64,000 nucleotides of DNA from the NCBI RefSeq assembly GCF_027595985.1, contig NC_073303.1:370338386-370402385 (forward strand), written 5' to 3'. A model generated the notes under the pieces. The model had not been told where the DNA came from. It made no database searches and saw only the letters and a program-made list of their open reading frames with translations. Positions 23,320 through 35,800 of this stretch are shown here, piece by piece (position 1 is the stretch's first letter; each line of letters begins with the position of its first letter). The DNA comes from Sorex araneus (Eukaryota; Chordata; Mammalia; Eulipotyphla; Soricidae). The position numbers and the translations under genes were made by a program.

Positions 23320-23560
23320 CACGGACATGAAAGGTTCAGTTTTCTTCCCACCAGGCGAGACCTCAGAGAAGTCAGTCTCTGAGTCAGGAATGGGTTTTCC
23401 CCCAAAAGCCCAGCCCTACCTACTCTCACCCTGATCCCAGACTTGTAGCCTCAAGAATTGTGAATAAAAGAAGCAGTGTTTTTGCAAGCCTCCTACTCTT
23501 TGGTGATTTGTACAGTAACCCAAACTGAACAATCTACTGAGAGCCCTCTACCTTACTCTA
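23320..23560 (+). mobile_element. Old MaLR (MLT1-like) LTR fragment
   Basis: CTTGTAGCCTCAAGAATTGTG followed by AATAAA and a GT-rich segment resembles the 3' part of MLT1 LTRs. A non-coding, decayed endogenous retroviral LTR; assignment by eye. Confidence 0.45.
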
Positions 23561-23683
23561 ATTTTTGCTTTGAACTTTCTCATCATATTAGACTAGATAG
23601 GTGTATCTGGAGTTCTTCTTAATTTTAAGACATTTTTCAGTGTACTATTAATTCATATGGCAAAAATTTTCATCAAAATAACA

Positions 23684-23745
23684 GGGGCTGGAGTGATAGC
23701 ACAGCGGGTAGGGCGTTTGCCTTGCATGCGGCCGACCTGGGTTCA
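23684..23745 (+). mobile_element. SOR SINE head fragment (about 60 bp)
   Basis: GGGGCTGGAGTGATAGCACA through GACCTGGGTTC, then it stops; neither body follows. Confidence 0.85.
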
Positions 23746-24381
23746 AAAATCTCTCTGCCCATGTGTTTAGGCCTCTTCCTTCATCCTCCTAGAATTGTAA
23801 GGGGACAATATTAATTGTGCAAAAGATAGGCCAATTTAGGTCTGACCTAAGTTAGATTATGAATTCTGTCTCTTTTCATGCTCATTCCTCCTCGAACACA
23901 CATCATACTAATTCATAACCGTGATTCACTGGCATAGACAAAATACCTAAAAGCAAGACTTTTTATCAAGAAGCAATGGGACTCTGGGGAAGATTTAAAG
24001 ATAAAGTGAACACAATGTACTTGGCAACTGCCAAAATGATGAAATCATGTCTAGGCTGGTTCAACAGAATCTGCACTGCGACAATGACCTTAGCAAGTAA
24101 CAAGAGCATCTTGATGTTGCACAGAACTATAGCCCAGGTAACTCTGGGGACCTGCAGCCAATTGGGATGACCAGCCCCTCCACCTAGAGTCTCAGTAGGA
24201 TTATTTCAGCTCATCACAGTCTTGGAAGTAACTTATGGAAGTAACTCTTACCTACTTAGCACACATCAGCCTGGCATCACAAAACATATCACCGCAAGTC
24301 ACATTCCATAATGAATGTCCAGAAAAAACATTCTGTTCTATATTCCACATTAATGTTAAATGTGAAACTCTGGGACAGTTA

Positions 24382-24627
24382 GGACTGGAGCGATAGCACA
24401 GCGGTAGGGCGTTTGCCTTGCACGCGGCTGACCCAGGTTCGATTCCTCCGCCTCTCTCAGAGAGCCCGGCAAGCTACTGAGAGGATCTCGCTCACACAGC
24501 AGAGCCTGGCAAGCTACCCGTGGAGTACTCAATATGCCCAAAACAGTAACAACAAGTCTCACAATGGAGACATTACTGCTGCCTGCTCAAGCAAATCGAT
24601 GAGCAATGGCATGACAGTGATACAGCA
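24382..24627 (+). mobile_element. SOR-type SINE (B body), full length
   Basis: GGACTGGAGCGATAGCAC head, GGTTCGATTCC B box, B body through GCAAATCGATGAGC and tail ATGACAGTGATACAG. Confidence 0.9.
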
Positions 24628-25337
24628 ATACCAAAAATATATCAAACATACCAAATATTTTATAAGTGGAGAGACTTTTTACTTTTAATGCCTTCTAGAT
24701 TGTTCCTCCATACTCATTCCTGTCTTCACTCCCTTGCCATTCTCCAAGCCTATGTATATGGCAATAGAAAATGAAATCTGTTACTTTGCTTTTCTAAAAA
24801 ATATGTAAGCACAAGGAAACATTCATAGAGAGAAACCAAGAATGATCCCCAAAATGAAGACTTCTTACATCAAAAGCACTGATTCACTTCCCCAGACTGG
24901 AGAAAAGGGTGGAGAGAATTGACATCAGACTTACCAGTTACTTTTTGGACTCTGCACCCAATCCCAAATGAGAAGAGTTATTTTACGTTGTTTAACACAA
25001 TAAATGCTTCACCAGTAGCAGTTTCCATTTTATTGCCTACTATTAATTATTTATTTGAAGCTTTCTGTTTTATAAATGAAATCTGCAGAGGTAGATCAAT
25101 AAAAAGATCTTTAATTGGTACCAGTTGGCAGACTGAGGAGAGATTAAGCAAAGGAAGTGTGAGTTACAATTTGTCATAATTCAGGTCTCTACTTGCTGAC
25201 AAGATATAGGATATGCAGCTAATTAAACAAACCAGGGCAAACCTTCATCATCTCACTCTGCATCTTGAGTTTCTGGCCAAGATAAACCAGGAGGAGAGTG
25301 GGCATGTTACTGTCAATCAGAGGGTGGAGCAAAGAAA

Positions 25338-25449
25338 GGGGCGGGGCTTAAACTTTTTTTCTTTTCTACTGTTGAAAGTTACTTAACTCAACCACAATCT
25401 CTTTCTAAAGGAACGAATTGCCAATTTTGCACCAGTGGAAGAAAACAAG
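25338..25449 (+). promoter_or_regulatory. SERPINB10: Candidate SERPINB10 promoter and 5' UTR exon
   Basis: A GC box GGGGCGGGGC (25338-25347) is followed by a pyrimidine-rich stretch and then by a segment ending GAAAACAAG before a donor GTATTG at 25450. The ending resembles the SERPINB2 exon 1 end (GAACAAG before GTATGC). Position upstream of the coding exons fits a leader exon. Proposed by analogy only. Confidence 0.4.
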
Positions 25450-27360
25450 GTATTGTACACATTTCTTTGTTTAAAAACATTTATTTATGGTTTTCCTCCT
25501 TATTAAAGTACCTAATTAAATAAAAATTATCAAGATTCTTTCTCCTCAAAAAAAAACATCCAGAAATTACAGGTAAAGCCTTTCTCTATAGTAATTCAGC
25601 ACAATTTAAATAAAAATCAGAGATATTATTTTGTGGGACTTCGAATGAAATTTCCCCTAGCCATGCTTTGGGATTTGTTCTACCTTTTTATGTGTACTTA
25701 AGCAAGAGAAACAGAATATTCTCGAAACAGTTTTCTAAGAAACTTATATCAAAGAATATCTCAGAATTTGAACCCAAATCTTTTGACCCTATAGAAGAGG
25801 GGGCTTGGCAATTTTGATTCTGGTTATTACTTAGTGAAATTAAAAGTTGGGTTCCAACCTCTCAGCCCAAACATGATCCCTTGAGGCACACCACCTCATA
25901 AGTTGTGAGCTTTCTTCTTTCTGATGTAAAAATCTAAGTTTCTAGCTCCTTCACTATACTCTTAGTGTGTATCATAACACTCTTGGAAAAATAGCTTTAG
26001 GGAATGTAGAAGTTATTTTATTGTCCCTGTACTTGTTAATTTAATTTTTTTTCACAATAGTATTTGCATTGGTGGATTTGATGCACACAGTTACTATCTC
26101 ATAACTGTCAAAGTGCCCAGCTTATTTTTACAAAATCTCTAACCAAAATTCTGTATCTTTTTTCCAGTTGGGTTAAATTTTTCCACTGTTGGGTTAAATT
26201 TCAATAACAATACTCTTAGGACTTTCATACACTTCTTTAAAAAATAGATAGCAGGTATCTGAGGAGGCAGTGCAGTGCAAGAGCATATACCTTGCATGTT
26301 TGAGGCCCTGAGTTTGATCCCGGGTACAGAAATATTATAAGATATATATAAAAATAATAAAAGATAAGACGTTTTTTCTTTAATATTCTGAATTATACTT
26401 GATTTCTTAATAGCAGAATCAATGCATCTGAAATTATTAGATTTAAGCTCCTCAAGAAATAGTATCTCTCATTACAAAAAATTATTGTTTCAGAAATTTA
26501 TAGGATAATCTCTAAGATAATCAAAAACTGTAAGAAATAAGTAAAAATACCAGACCATAATGTACAATTTCCTTCCTCCTGGTAAGTATGTGTTAGCATG
26601 GAGGTAAACATTTGCCTTATTAATGTAATCCATAAATTCTGAAAATACATAATTCATAGATAGATGGTAATGGAAGGGTATGTCACTTGAAGAATGGGCC
26701 AAGACAGAAACAGGGAGGGAAGTTTCGAAATGTAATTGGATCTGCTGAGAAAATTTAAAAAGTCACAGGCAGGTTCTGAACATTCTATGAGGGTGTAGAA
26801 TTATTTCAATGTAAGAGTTGCTATTTTTTTTTCTTTAATCAAATAAAGTTAGCCTAGGATTATCATCAGTTTCTGAGCTCAACTAGACCATTATTTAAAG
26901 ATTGATAAGTTGTTTGGTTAGGTGCAAACTTGTGGCAAGAAGGGATTTCATAGTATCACTGTTAATCCAAGCCATGATCAAACAAAATTGTCTACACTTG
27001 CCTCTCCCTGAGTCAACTATTTTAGCCTCTCCCTGGATTCAATTATTTGACAGAGAGAACGCCTATATTTTTTAAAGTTCATTGTCTGGATGTCTCAGAG
27101 GGTGAAATGAAGCAAGTGCAAGATCAAGCTCTCTATAATATTGGCATTATGGGGGGGTTAAGCCTAAAATTTGATTTATTTTTGATCATTTAAGCAGTTC
27201 AAGATATTATTTGGTATACAATGACAATGGATTAAAAAAGCTATTTCTTTATGCAAGAAAACTAGTTTTAGAGGGTCTCCAGTAAGTGAAAGTAAAAGCC
27301 AAAGATATTGGCTTCTCAACTTTTTCATAAGCATTCCCTAAACCATATGATTTCAAGAAT

Positions 27361-27534
27361 TTTTTTTTTTGCTTTTTGGGTCACACCAGATGATGCGCAG
27401 GGGTTACTCCTGGCTCTGCACTCAGGAATCACCCCTGGCGGTGCACAGGGGACCATATGGGATGCTGGGAATTGAACCCAGGTCGACCGCATGCAAGGCA
27501 AACAGCCTACCCACTGTGCTATTGCTCCAGTCCC
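27361..27534 (-). mobile_element. SOR-type SINE (A body), near full length
   Basis: A T-run and GCTTTTTGGGTCACACC at the left and CTATTGCTCCAGTCC at the right. Confidence 0.9.
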
Positions 27535-28030
27535 AAGATTTAATAAGTACGACAGGATGTACTGTAAAAGAATAATAAATGGTGCTTGCAAATATTCCTT
27601 TTGTACAAAGTCCTGAGCTTATTGATGTTTGATGTAGAAAGTAGAATGAGAAAGTTGTGCTTTCAAGGAACCTACCTTGAAATTGGAAGGATATAAACAG
27701 AAGAAATAGAAGTCCCTTTGTGTAGGTATTAGATAAGCATATAGAACTCCGTTGTGGAATCTCCAAGGCAGACAGGCCCGTGTTCACTCTGAAGGCCAGG
27801 AAAAGCTCCCCAGGTAAAGAGGAACAGAACAGAACTGGATTTCTCTACAGGAGGAAAAAAGCATTCCAGGAATCAAGAATATATTAAACATGTGAGTGAA
27901 TCGATAAGAATAAGAAATTAAAATAGAGATGATAGATAAGCAAGAAAAAGTTCACAGTTGAAAAGATTCATGGTTATTACTCGTTGGCTGTGTGAAGTCA
28001 AGAGTAATTGCTTCCTTCGTTGAAAGGAGC

Positions 28031-28345
28031 CCTGGACTGAGAGAGCGCGGGGTTTGCTTGAACTAAGCGCAGGGTTCACTTGGACTGAGAGAGTGGGGAT
28101 TTGCTTGGACTGAGAGAGGGGTTTGCTTGGACTGAGAGAGTGAGGGGTTCGCTTGGACTGAGAGTGAGGGGCTCGCTTGGACTGAGAGTGAGGGGCTCGC
28201 TTGGATTGAGAGTGAGGGGTTCGCTTGGACTGAGAGTGAGGGGATCGCTTGGACTGAGAGAGTGAGGGGTTCGCAGGGACTGAATGAGGGGTTCGCTTGG
28301 ACTGAGGGAGGGGTTCGCTTGGACTGAGGGAGGGGTTCGCTTGCA
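28031..28345. repeat. 24-bp GC-rich minisatellite, about 13 units
   Basis: Units built on TTGGACTGAGAGTGAGGGG followed by TTCGC, with variants (CTCGC, ATCGC, shortened GAGGGAGGGG units). Unit length is a multiple of three, so an open frame of Pro/Ser/Leu repeats appears on the - strand at 28076-28351; it is not supported as a gene. Confidence 0.9.
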
Positions 28346-28665
28346 GCTCATCCTTACTCTGACTTTCTCACTAAGTGCTTCCAGCAGAGCAGGATCTGGT
28401 ATTACCAGAAATGCATTAGCACCAAGACTTGAAGCAGTTCTCTCTCCTCATATGTAAAATAACGATGTTGGAACAGTCTTTTCCCGAATTTTACTCAATT
28501 CTTATGAATATATATGCTTATATGTGAGTACACTATTATCATTATATTAAAATTATAATTATATATAATTATATATAGAAAATAAATATAGCTGCATAAA
28601 CATTGATAGCAAAATTATACGGGATGATTTTACAAAGTTAAATGTGTAAGCTAACAGATATTTCT

Positions 28666-29183
28666 TTTTTTTTTTTTTTTAACTTTAAATGAGTTTTATT
28701 TACTTTTGATTTTTTGTAGCATATGTAGATTTTGAGGCTCTACATTTCATATATGTTAAGTCAGGATTTAGGATTTGGTTGCTTAGTTTGTAGAAACGGC
28801 CGTCCATTTCTCCCACTTAGAGCCCACTATTGAAAACAAGCATTATATAAATTCAGCAAGCCAATTTTGAAAATAAGCACAGAGCATGGTCATGAAAAAT
28901 CGTAAACCAGATGATCTCATTCTACAAGGATTTTAATTGAATATATTGGTTTTTAGGTATCAAAGTTGAAATTTCCTAGAAGTCAAATCCTTCAGTAAAA
29001 GAAATTCAAAACCCATGAGCTCTAACAGAACTATTCGCAGTGCCTCAGTGCTTTTATGGGCTCGCAGAGAACTGCCTCTACTTACGATCTCCTGTACTGT
29101 TCTCTGTGTTTGAAAAAGCAAAAAGCCCTTGGAGGGACACTTTCTAAATATTCCCAATTAGAGGAAAGGACAGCAAATAAATT
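28666..29183 (-). pseudogene. Processed retrocopy of an unidentified mRNA, with target-site duplication
   Basis: On the - strand the segment ends with AATAAA, about 14 bases, then a poly(A) tract (poly(T) at the left on +). A perfect 16-bp duplication GCTAACAGATATTTCT flanks it at 28650-28665 and 29184-29199. The 518-bp insert has no intron-like break. It is probably a 5'-truncated copy rich in 3' UTR; a short frame at 28960-29157 (-) is not recognised. The parent gene is unknown to me. Confidence 0.8.
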
Positions 29184-29245
29184 GCTAACAGATATTTCTG
29201 TAAAAATAAAGTAAATGGAAAGCGTTATCTTTAAAATGTTTTGTT

Positions 29246-29425
29246 GGGGCTGGAGCAATAATATCGAGGGTAGGGCATTCGCCTTGCACGTGGCCAACCT
29301 GGTTTCGATTTCCAGCATCCTATAAGGTCCCCCGAGCAACACCAAGAGTAATTCCTGAGTGCAGAGCCAGGAAAATGCCCTGAGAATCGCCGGGTGTGAC
29401 CCAAAAATAAAAATAAAATAAAACA
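29246..29425 (+). mobile_element. SOR-type SINE (A body)
   Basis: GGGGCTGGAGCAATAATATC head through CCGGGTGTGACCC and an AAAATA-type tail. Confidence 0.9.
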
Positions 29426-29429
29426 AATG

Positions 29430-29557
29430 TTTTTGTGTTTTGGGCCATCCCGGGTGGTGCTTAGTGTTTACTGCTCTCTCTGCTCAGGCACTGTCTATGG
29501 TGCTGGGGATAGAACCAAGGTTGGCCATGTTCAAGGCAAGCACCTTATCCAGCCCCA
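29430..29557 (-). mobile_element. Diverged SOR-type SINE (A body)
   Basis: Reverse copy ending CTTATCCAGCCCC, directly abutting the preceding forward SINE, 96 bp before SERPINB10 exon 2. Confidence 0.75.
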
Positions 29558-29652
29558 GAAAATATTATTAATATTAATAATATTAATTAATAAATTAATT
29601 AATATTAATACTAATAATATTATGCGCTCTGTCTCTGTTTCATTTTCCTTAG

Positions 29653-29829
29653 GTTTTCCCAATGGACTCCCTAGCAAACTCAATCAACCAATTTGCCCTG
29701 GAGTTCAGCAAAAAACTGGCTGAAACTGATGAGGGTAAAAATATCTTCTTCTCCCCTTGGGGCATCTCAACTACCTTGGCCATGGTATATTTGGGCACCA
29801 AAGGTACCACTGCAACCCAGATGGCCCAG
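29653..29829 (+). CDS. SERPINB10: SERPINB10 exon 2 (first coding exon)
   Basis: Acceptor CCTTAG ends at 29652; ATG at 29662 opens 168 coding nt ending TATQMAQ. Donor GTGAGT. Confidence 0.95.
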
Positions 29830-32800
29830 GTGAGTGGGGACTGTCAGTGTCCTTTGTGCCTTTAAGTATGTCACATCAAATAGATGATGAGGTGACAACG
29901 TTTGATTCAACATAATGTAACTACCAGCAACATATGTGCAAATATAAATACAAATTTGTATATGATGTTTTATAATTATATGCCGTTAAAGGACAAGTGA
30001 TGAAATTTCTGTCCAACAGTAGACCTTCAGTTCCAACTGTGGTTAAATGTCCCAGCCAGTAATTTTCAGTGAGCTAGGCAAAGTATGTATTCTACCAGTT
30101 TGGACCTAGAGTTTTGTTTTCGTTCTTGTAGGTTATGAGATACTGTGTAGTCAAAAAAAAAAAAAAAGAAAGAAAGAAAAAAATCCCAGTTTACAACTAG
30201 TTAAAATATTTTATTACTTTAAAGTTTAATTCCAGTTTGGAAGACTTCATCTTAGGTGAATTCCAACTTGGGTCCATCGCATGCAAATGTTTCTAGGTGT
30301 TATTTTGTCCTCTTTCAGTTCATGTTAATTAAGTGCTGACAGCTTCCAGATGCAATTAAAACTAAGGATTCGGTCCTCAATGCCTGTTTCCAGTGCAGAT
30401 GGTATCTGCTATCAGCACGGGCCAGAGCAGCCCGTTGGTAAGAGAGTCCTCTTCATGGCAGCTGAGTCCAGGATGTGGGAGATGGTATCATTGCTTGCTT
30501 TCTATTGTTGTGTAATTTAGGGGAAACATAGCTATCTGCATCCTTCCTGGTAACTGCAAGCGAAATGCTGGGGCAACACAAAGAAAATGTGCATCTATGT
30601 CAAGCTATAGCAAAGGAAGCTGAAACACCAACATAGAAAAAGCAGCAATAATCCCCACGTTTCTCCAGAAAATTGGGACAATGATAGCTTTTGCTTAAAG
30701 TGTTAATGTTTGCTGTTGAACACGATGACTTCTTTTCAAAACAACTATGGGTAAAAATGGACATGAAAAATAAGAGAATTTGATCACACTGTCTTAATAT
30801 CACTCGAAAAACAGATAAAAGTATTAAATGTGGAGACTAACAACAGAAATTAGAATCTTTATTTATAGCAGGGATGGAGAGATAGTAGAGCAAATAAAGC
30901 TCTTGCTTTGCACAGAGCCCACTAAAGTTCTATCCATGGTACCTCATAGGGTCCCTTGAGCCCTGCCAGGAACAATTTCTGAGCATACAGTCAGAAGCAA
31001 GCCCTCAGCACTGCTGGGTGTGGCCCCCAAATGAAAAAGAGAAAGAAAAAATTATTTAAAGGCAATACTTGATTTATCATATTACAACTAATAAATAATT
31101 TAAATAAGAGTTATCTTGCTTAATTAATATGTTCCATAGCTGTTAGACAGACAAGCATTTGCATATGTGAATTTCATATGATTATGTCTGTTCTCTGTAA
31201 AGTTCATTCATATTTTCTTTTTATTAAAATGACAGGTACTTCAATTTGATACAGATCAGGATGTCAAATCTTCTCCTGAAAATGAAAAGAAAAGAAAAGT
31301 GGTATGCCTTACCTTTTAATTTTTGGTTTATTATTGAGAAATCCCTTTGAGCACATGTACTTAAGTGACTGATTTAAGCAACCTTTAATTATACTTTTTT
31401 GTGGAGTATATTCAGACTATATAAATATTTTAAAAAATAAAAATACTTCTAAAGGATCCTATTATTTATTTTATACATCCTATTATTTCTTAATGTATCC
31501 TATTATCTTTCCCCTCCTTTCCTTCCCTCTCAAATCTATTTCACTTTGGAACTTGCTCTTTTATGCAAAATAAATGTAAAACAATTGAGAATAATAATCA
31601 CTGTATCACTGTCATCCCAGTGTTCATCAATTTCCTTGAGCGGGTGCCAGTAACGTCTCCATTCGTCCCAGCCCTGAGATTTTAGCAGTCTCTCCTTACT
31701 CGTTTTTCCCAGGGATTTGGAGGCTCTTTTCAGGGGCAGGGGAATGAGACCTGTCATTGTTACTGTATTTGGCATATCGAATACGCCATGGGGAGCTTGC
31801 CAGGCTCTTCCGTGTGGGCGGGATACTCTCCTTACCTTGCTGGGCTCTCCAAGAGACACATATGTGTAAACACACACAAAAGAGGAGAGGGGCCGGGCAC
31901 CACACCGGGCACAGGACATCGGCACTCTATCTCTCCCACCGCCTGCGTTCGGTAGTCTCCAGCTGCTTCCCCCACCTCGGGGAAGTTGATGGCAATGATG
32001 AGGCAGGCGATGGAAGGAACGAGGGCCAGGTTGGTTGGTCTCAGTTACAGTTTATTCCATTCCCATCTCCATTCTCCTCCGATTCTCTTCCTGCTTCTTC
32101 CTCCCCTGTGCTACTTCATTCTCCTTCACCTCTGGGTCTGGATCTCGATCTGGCTTCTTCAGATCTGGCACTGGAACTCGCCCCCAGCCCACTCTTTCAG
32201 CCTAGTTAAATCCCCAAGAATGAGTTGGGGCTTACACATAGGTGTGATCACAATCAATAAGGTAAAGTTCTTTCCCTCAGGGGATGCTTCTTCTAGGACA
32301 GATTCTCTTTCAGCAGGACACCCACCCAAGAGCGGAATCCCATGGGTGTGTTTCTCCTCTCCTTGTCCAACTAACATATAGGCATTCATAATATCAGTCA
32401 TTTTGTATGCACACAGCAAGAGATGCATTAAACTTATAGAATTGCTCTCCTGGAGTCATCTTGATCTCAGACTACAGTGCTCTCAGGCCAGATTAGTCTT
32501 TCCTATCCCTAGCAGGGCCCTAGTCTTGTCGTGACTTTTGGATCATGACATGACATGTCCATGACCAAGCTCTTAACATGTAGTTAAGTATTAGGCACTT
32601 TGGCCAGGCCCATCTCGATGCCAAGGTAGCACATAACTCACCGCTTGCCCTAGGTCTGTCCCGTCCCTCATTGGGACCCTGCTTTGGAGGTGCTAGGAAG
32701 TAAGGGCAGCTGAGGCTTAAGTAGAGAAAGCAGATGCCTGGGACTGAATAATATTCGAAGCCAATTAAATCCCATGTTACCAAAGCATGTTAACAACTAT

Positions 32801-35800
32801 CTTTCTTTGTCCATACAAAAAGGGCATTGCTTTAAAGTAAACTATTCAAAAGACACGAGGAGAGGAGAAAGGCAATATTAACTTACGATACAAGTTCAGT
32901 GTCCTAGAAAGGTCTGACCTTACAAATTAACAGAGTCTGATTAGGGGAAAAGCTGATTAACTGGTTGGGGAAGAAAGCATAGAGAAGTGGTTACAGATAG
33001 ACAAAGGAATGGGAGTGACTCGGGAGCACTTCGATGGGTGTGACCTAAGCTCCCTATAGCAAGGGGAACAGGACATACCAATGTTGTCTAAAATTGTTTA
33101 GAGATTATTACCAGATAAACCCAAACTCTTTGTGACAAGGCAGAAAGGACAAACCAATGATATCCTACACACATATATTTATTTCCCTCTATGATGATGT
33201 GTCACGTCCAGGAATAAGTTCACTCATGCGTGAGGCTCTGCCAGAGCGTGTGGAAATCGGCCTGGAGCGTGTTGGCGGTTGGGTAGTGGAGGTCGGCTGC
33301 TGGGGCTGGGTCCCTTGGGGTGGGGAGGGCTCTCACCCGCCCCCTTCTGGAGCGCCCCTAGTGTGAAGTCTGAGAATAATAGTAACTTAACTCTTTGCTT
33401 GTTTGTTTTTTGGGGACACTCTTAGCAGTGCTCAGGACTTACTCCTGGCTCTGCACTCAGGACTCACTCCTCGCGGGGTTCAGGGAACCATGAGGGGCCA
33501 GGGCTTGAATCAGGAATGGCTGAGAGCAAGGCATGCACCCTACCACTGAAGGCTTTAAAGCCATCATAGCTTTGAAGCTTTTACATGGGTCACGTCAAAG
33601 AAAAGTGTTATCTGCCTTAGAATAAATAGCAATTTTTGTTTATAGTACACAAAAATTCTTTTGATCAGTTATGAGATTTTCCCACATACATAGCTCTTAT
33701 TCAATATTTTCATTTGAATAATCCTTTCTTTATAGGATCTCAACTCAGACCAGGTTGGAGAAATACATTTTGGCTTCCAGAAACTAATTTCAGAAATCAA
33801 CAATCCCAGCAACACCTACATTCTTAAAACAGCCAACGGGATCTATGGGGAGAAAACATACCCATTTCACAACGTGAGTGCAAACATACCACTTTAAGCT
33901 TACAGAAAGACAGAGCCCCGGGAGACTAGCGAATCATTTCTTTGTCCGTACCAGGGACAATCATAATGTTGCCAGCAAGGTGGGTGCTACCCATGACAGT
34001 GGTAGTGTTTGGAGCAATTGTGGAGGCATTTTTATTTGTTTGCTTAAGGAAGGTAGATTTTCAGGGAACACTGAGTGATTATTTTTTCCTGAAAAGGTGT
34101 AAAGTAGGCCAAACAAATTTGCGAGCTTCTGGTTTGGATCAATACATATCTGATCATAAAGGAAGTTGGTAACAGGTCACAAGTAAGATCTGTGATCTGA
34201 TTTTTGTTCATATTAAAGAAAGGAAATTGTGACTTATATGATCTTTGTTTCATAGTAAATAGAACCTAGGAGACAGAATAACAGAGCAGGGTGGGTCCTA
34301 GGGACAGAGGTTGTATATGGTTTTAGGAGTCTGACCGAAACAGGTAATGATGGGGCTGGAGGGATAGCACAGTGGGTAGGGCATTTGCCTTGCACGCGGC
34401 TGACTGCGGTTGGATTCCCAGCATCCCATCTGGTCCTCTGAGCACCCCAGGGGTAATTCCTGAGTACAGAGCCAGGAGTGACCCCTGTGCATTAACAGGT
34501 GTGACCCAAAAAGCAAAAAAAAAAAATAAAGGAAAAGATAATGATGGGCTAGTCAATCATTCTGCATCATAACTTAGAGGATCTAGGAGATTTAACATGG
34601 AATAATATCAACATTTTCCCTTTGATGGTTAAACTCCCAAGACCTCATCCTAAGTTCTGACTTCTCAGGGTGATGCACCTTGAACCAGGCCAAGCATTTT
34701 CTTCTCATGGTGCCTATCACATCCTTTAACCCATCTTGGAAGAGAGCATACAGATGTAGGTACCCAGAGAGCAAGGGTTGGGGACATTCACAAGTACAGA
34801 GGTCAAGCAATTTGCAGTTACATTGCCTTGAGGTTTCATGTGTCTCTTCATGACCATGTTTGGTGAATTAGGACTTGGGATTTTAATTCATATTTTAAAC
34901 GGTGTAAATATCAGTTGGGGAGGGGGTGGGGGCGGCCCAAAGACATTTTTATTATGGGCAGTCTCATGAACTCTTGATCGATTTCTAGTTCTCTTGAGCT
35001 ATGAGGTCACTGAAGAGTTAGAAGGACACAGCTATAAAATGACACTTCTAAAATCTCACAAGGGGATGGAGCAATAGCACAGCGGGGAGGGCATTTGCCT
35101 TGCACGCGGCCAACCCAGGTTCGATTCCCAGCACCCCATATGGTCCCCTGAGCACCACCAGGGGTAATTCCTGAGTGCAGAGTCAAGAGTGACCCCTGTG
35201 TAACACCAGGTGTGACCCAAAAAGCAAATAAATAAGTAAATAAATGAAATCTCCACAAGTCCTGGAGGAAGGGACTAGTATTTTCTCTCAGGTTACCTGA
35301 TCAAATCATTGCCCATGCATTGACAGTGTCCCGAAGGCAGATAGTTTTGCTGAGATTCTGGGGGGATTTGGCATGGACAGCGGACAGCTGCCAGACCCAC
35401 AGGCCTCGCTTTGGCTCTGATTCTGCTGCAGAAAGTCCAGAGCAAGTCCCAATGCCTCTTGGCAGCCGGAATTCTTCTGGAATTCACAGCTAGAGCTTCT
35501 GTTTCATTCCAGTCCCAATTCCTGGGTGTGGATGCCAACAGAAGGGACTCCAGAAACTCCAGCACTGCGGGAGGCAATGCCATCCTCCCGGGTCTGCAAC
35601 TTGGCACGGCCAGCCCAGGCCCAGCTTAGTTTAAAGGGCTCAGGAATCCTCTCAAATGTGCTCAGAACTGAAGTGTGGAGGGAAGAGAGTGAGGGGGTTG
35701 GTACTTACGAGTGTCCATCTGCCCCGCTGGGTTTGTAAAAAGAATAGAAATGACTTGGTTTCTCAGTTTTGGGACAGCTCTGTGAAAGCGAACATTTACT

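Larger units (their letters stand above)
21880..25320. other. Spacer between SERPINB2 and SERPINB10
   Basis: No coding exon recognised. Contains a MaLR-like LTR (23.3 kb), a SINE head fragment (23.68 kb) and a B-body SINE (24.4 kb). The rest is unassigned. Confidence 0.6.
25450..29652 (+). other. SERPINB10: Putative SERPINB10 intron 1
   Basis: If the leader exon is right, this 4.2-kb intron holds an A-body SINE, the 24-bp minisatellite, a processed retrocopy and a back-to-back SINE pair just before exon 2. No other coding sequence recognised. Confidence 0.45.

Noticed and set aside
23684-23745. tRNA-like sequence with A and B boxes as a tRNA gene
   Set aside because: It is the SINE head shared by dozens of copies; no acceptor stem pairing is evident, so no tRNA gene is called.
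28076-28351. 91-aa Pro/Ser/Leu repeat frame on the - strand
   Set aside because: Produced by the 24-bp minisatellite, whose unit length is a multiple of three; no start context, splice pattern or homology.
28960-29157. 65-aa open frame on the - strand as a possible small gene
   Set aside because: It lies inside the processed retrocopy and matches no family I recognise; treated as part of a pseudogene.
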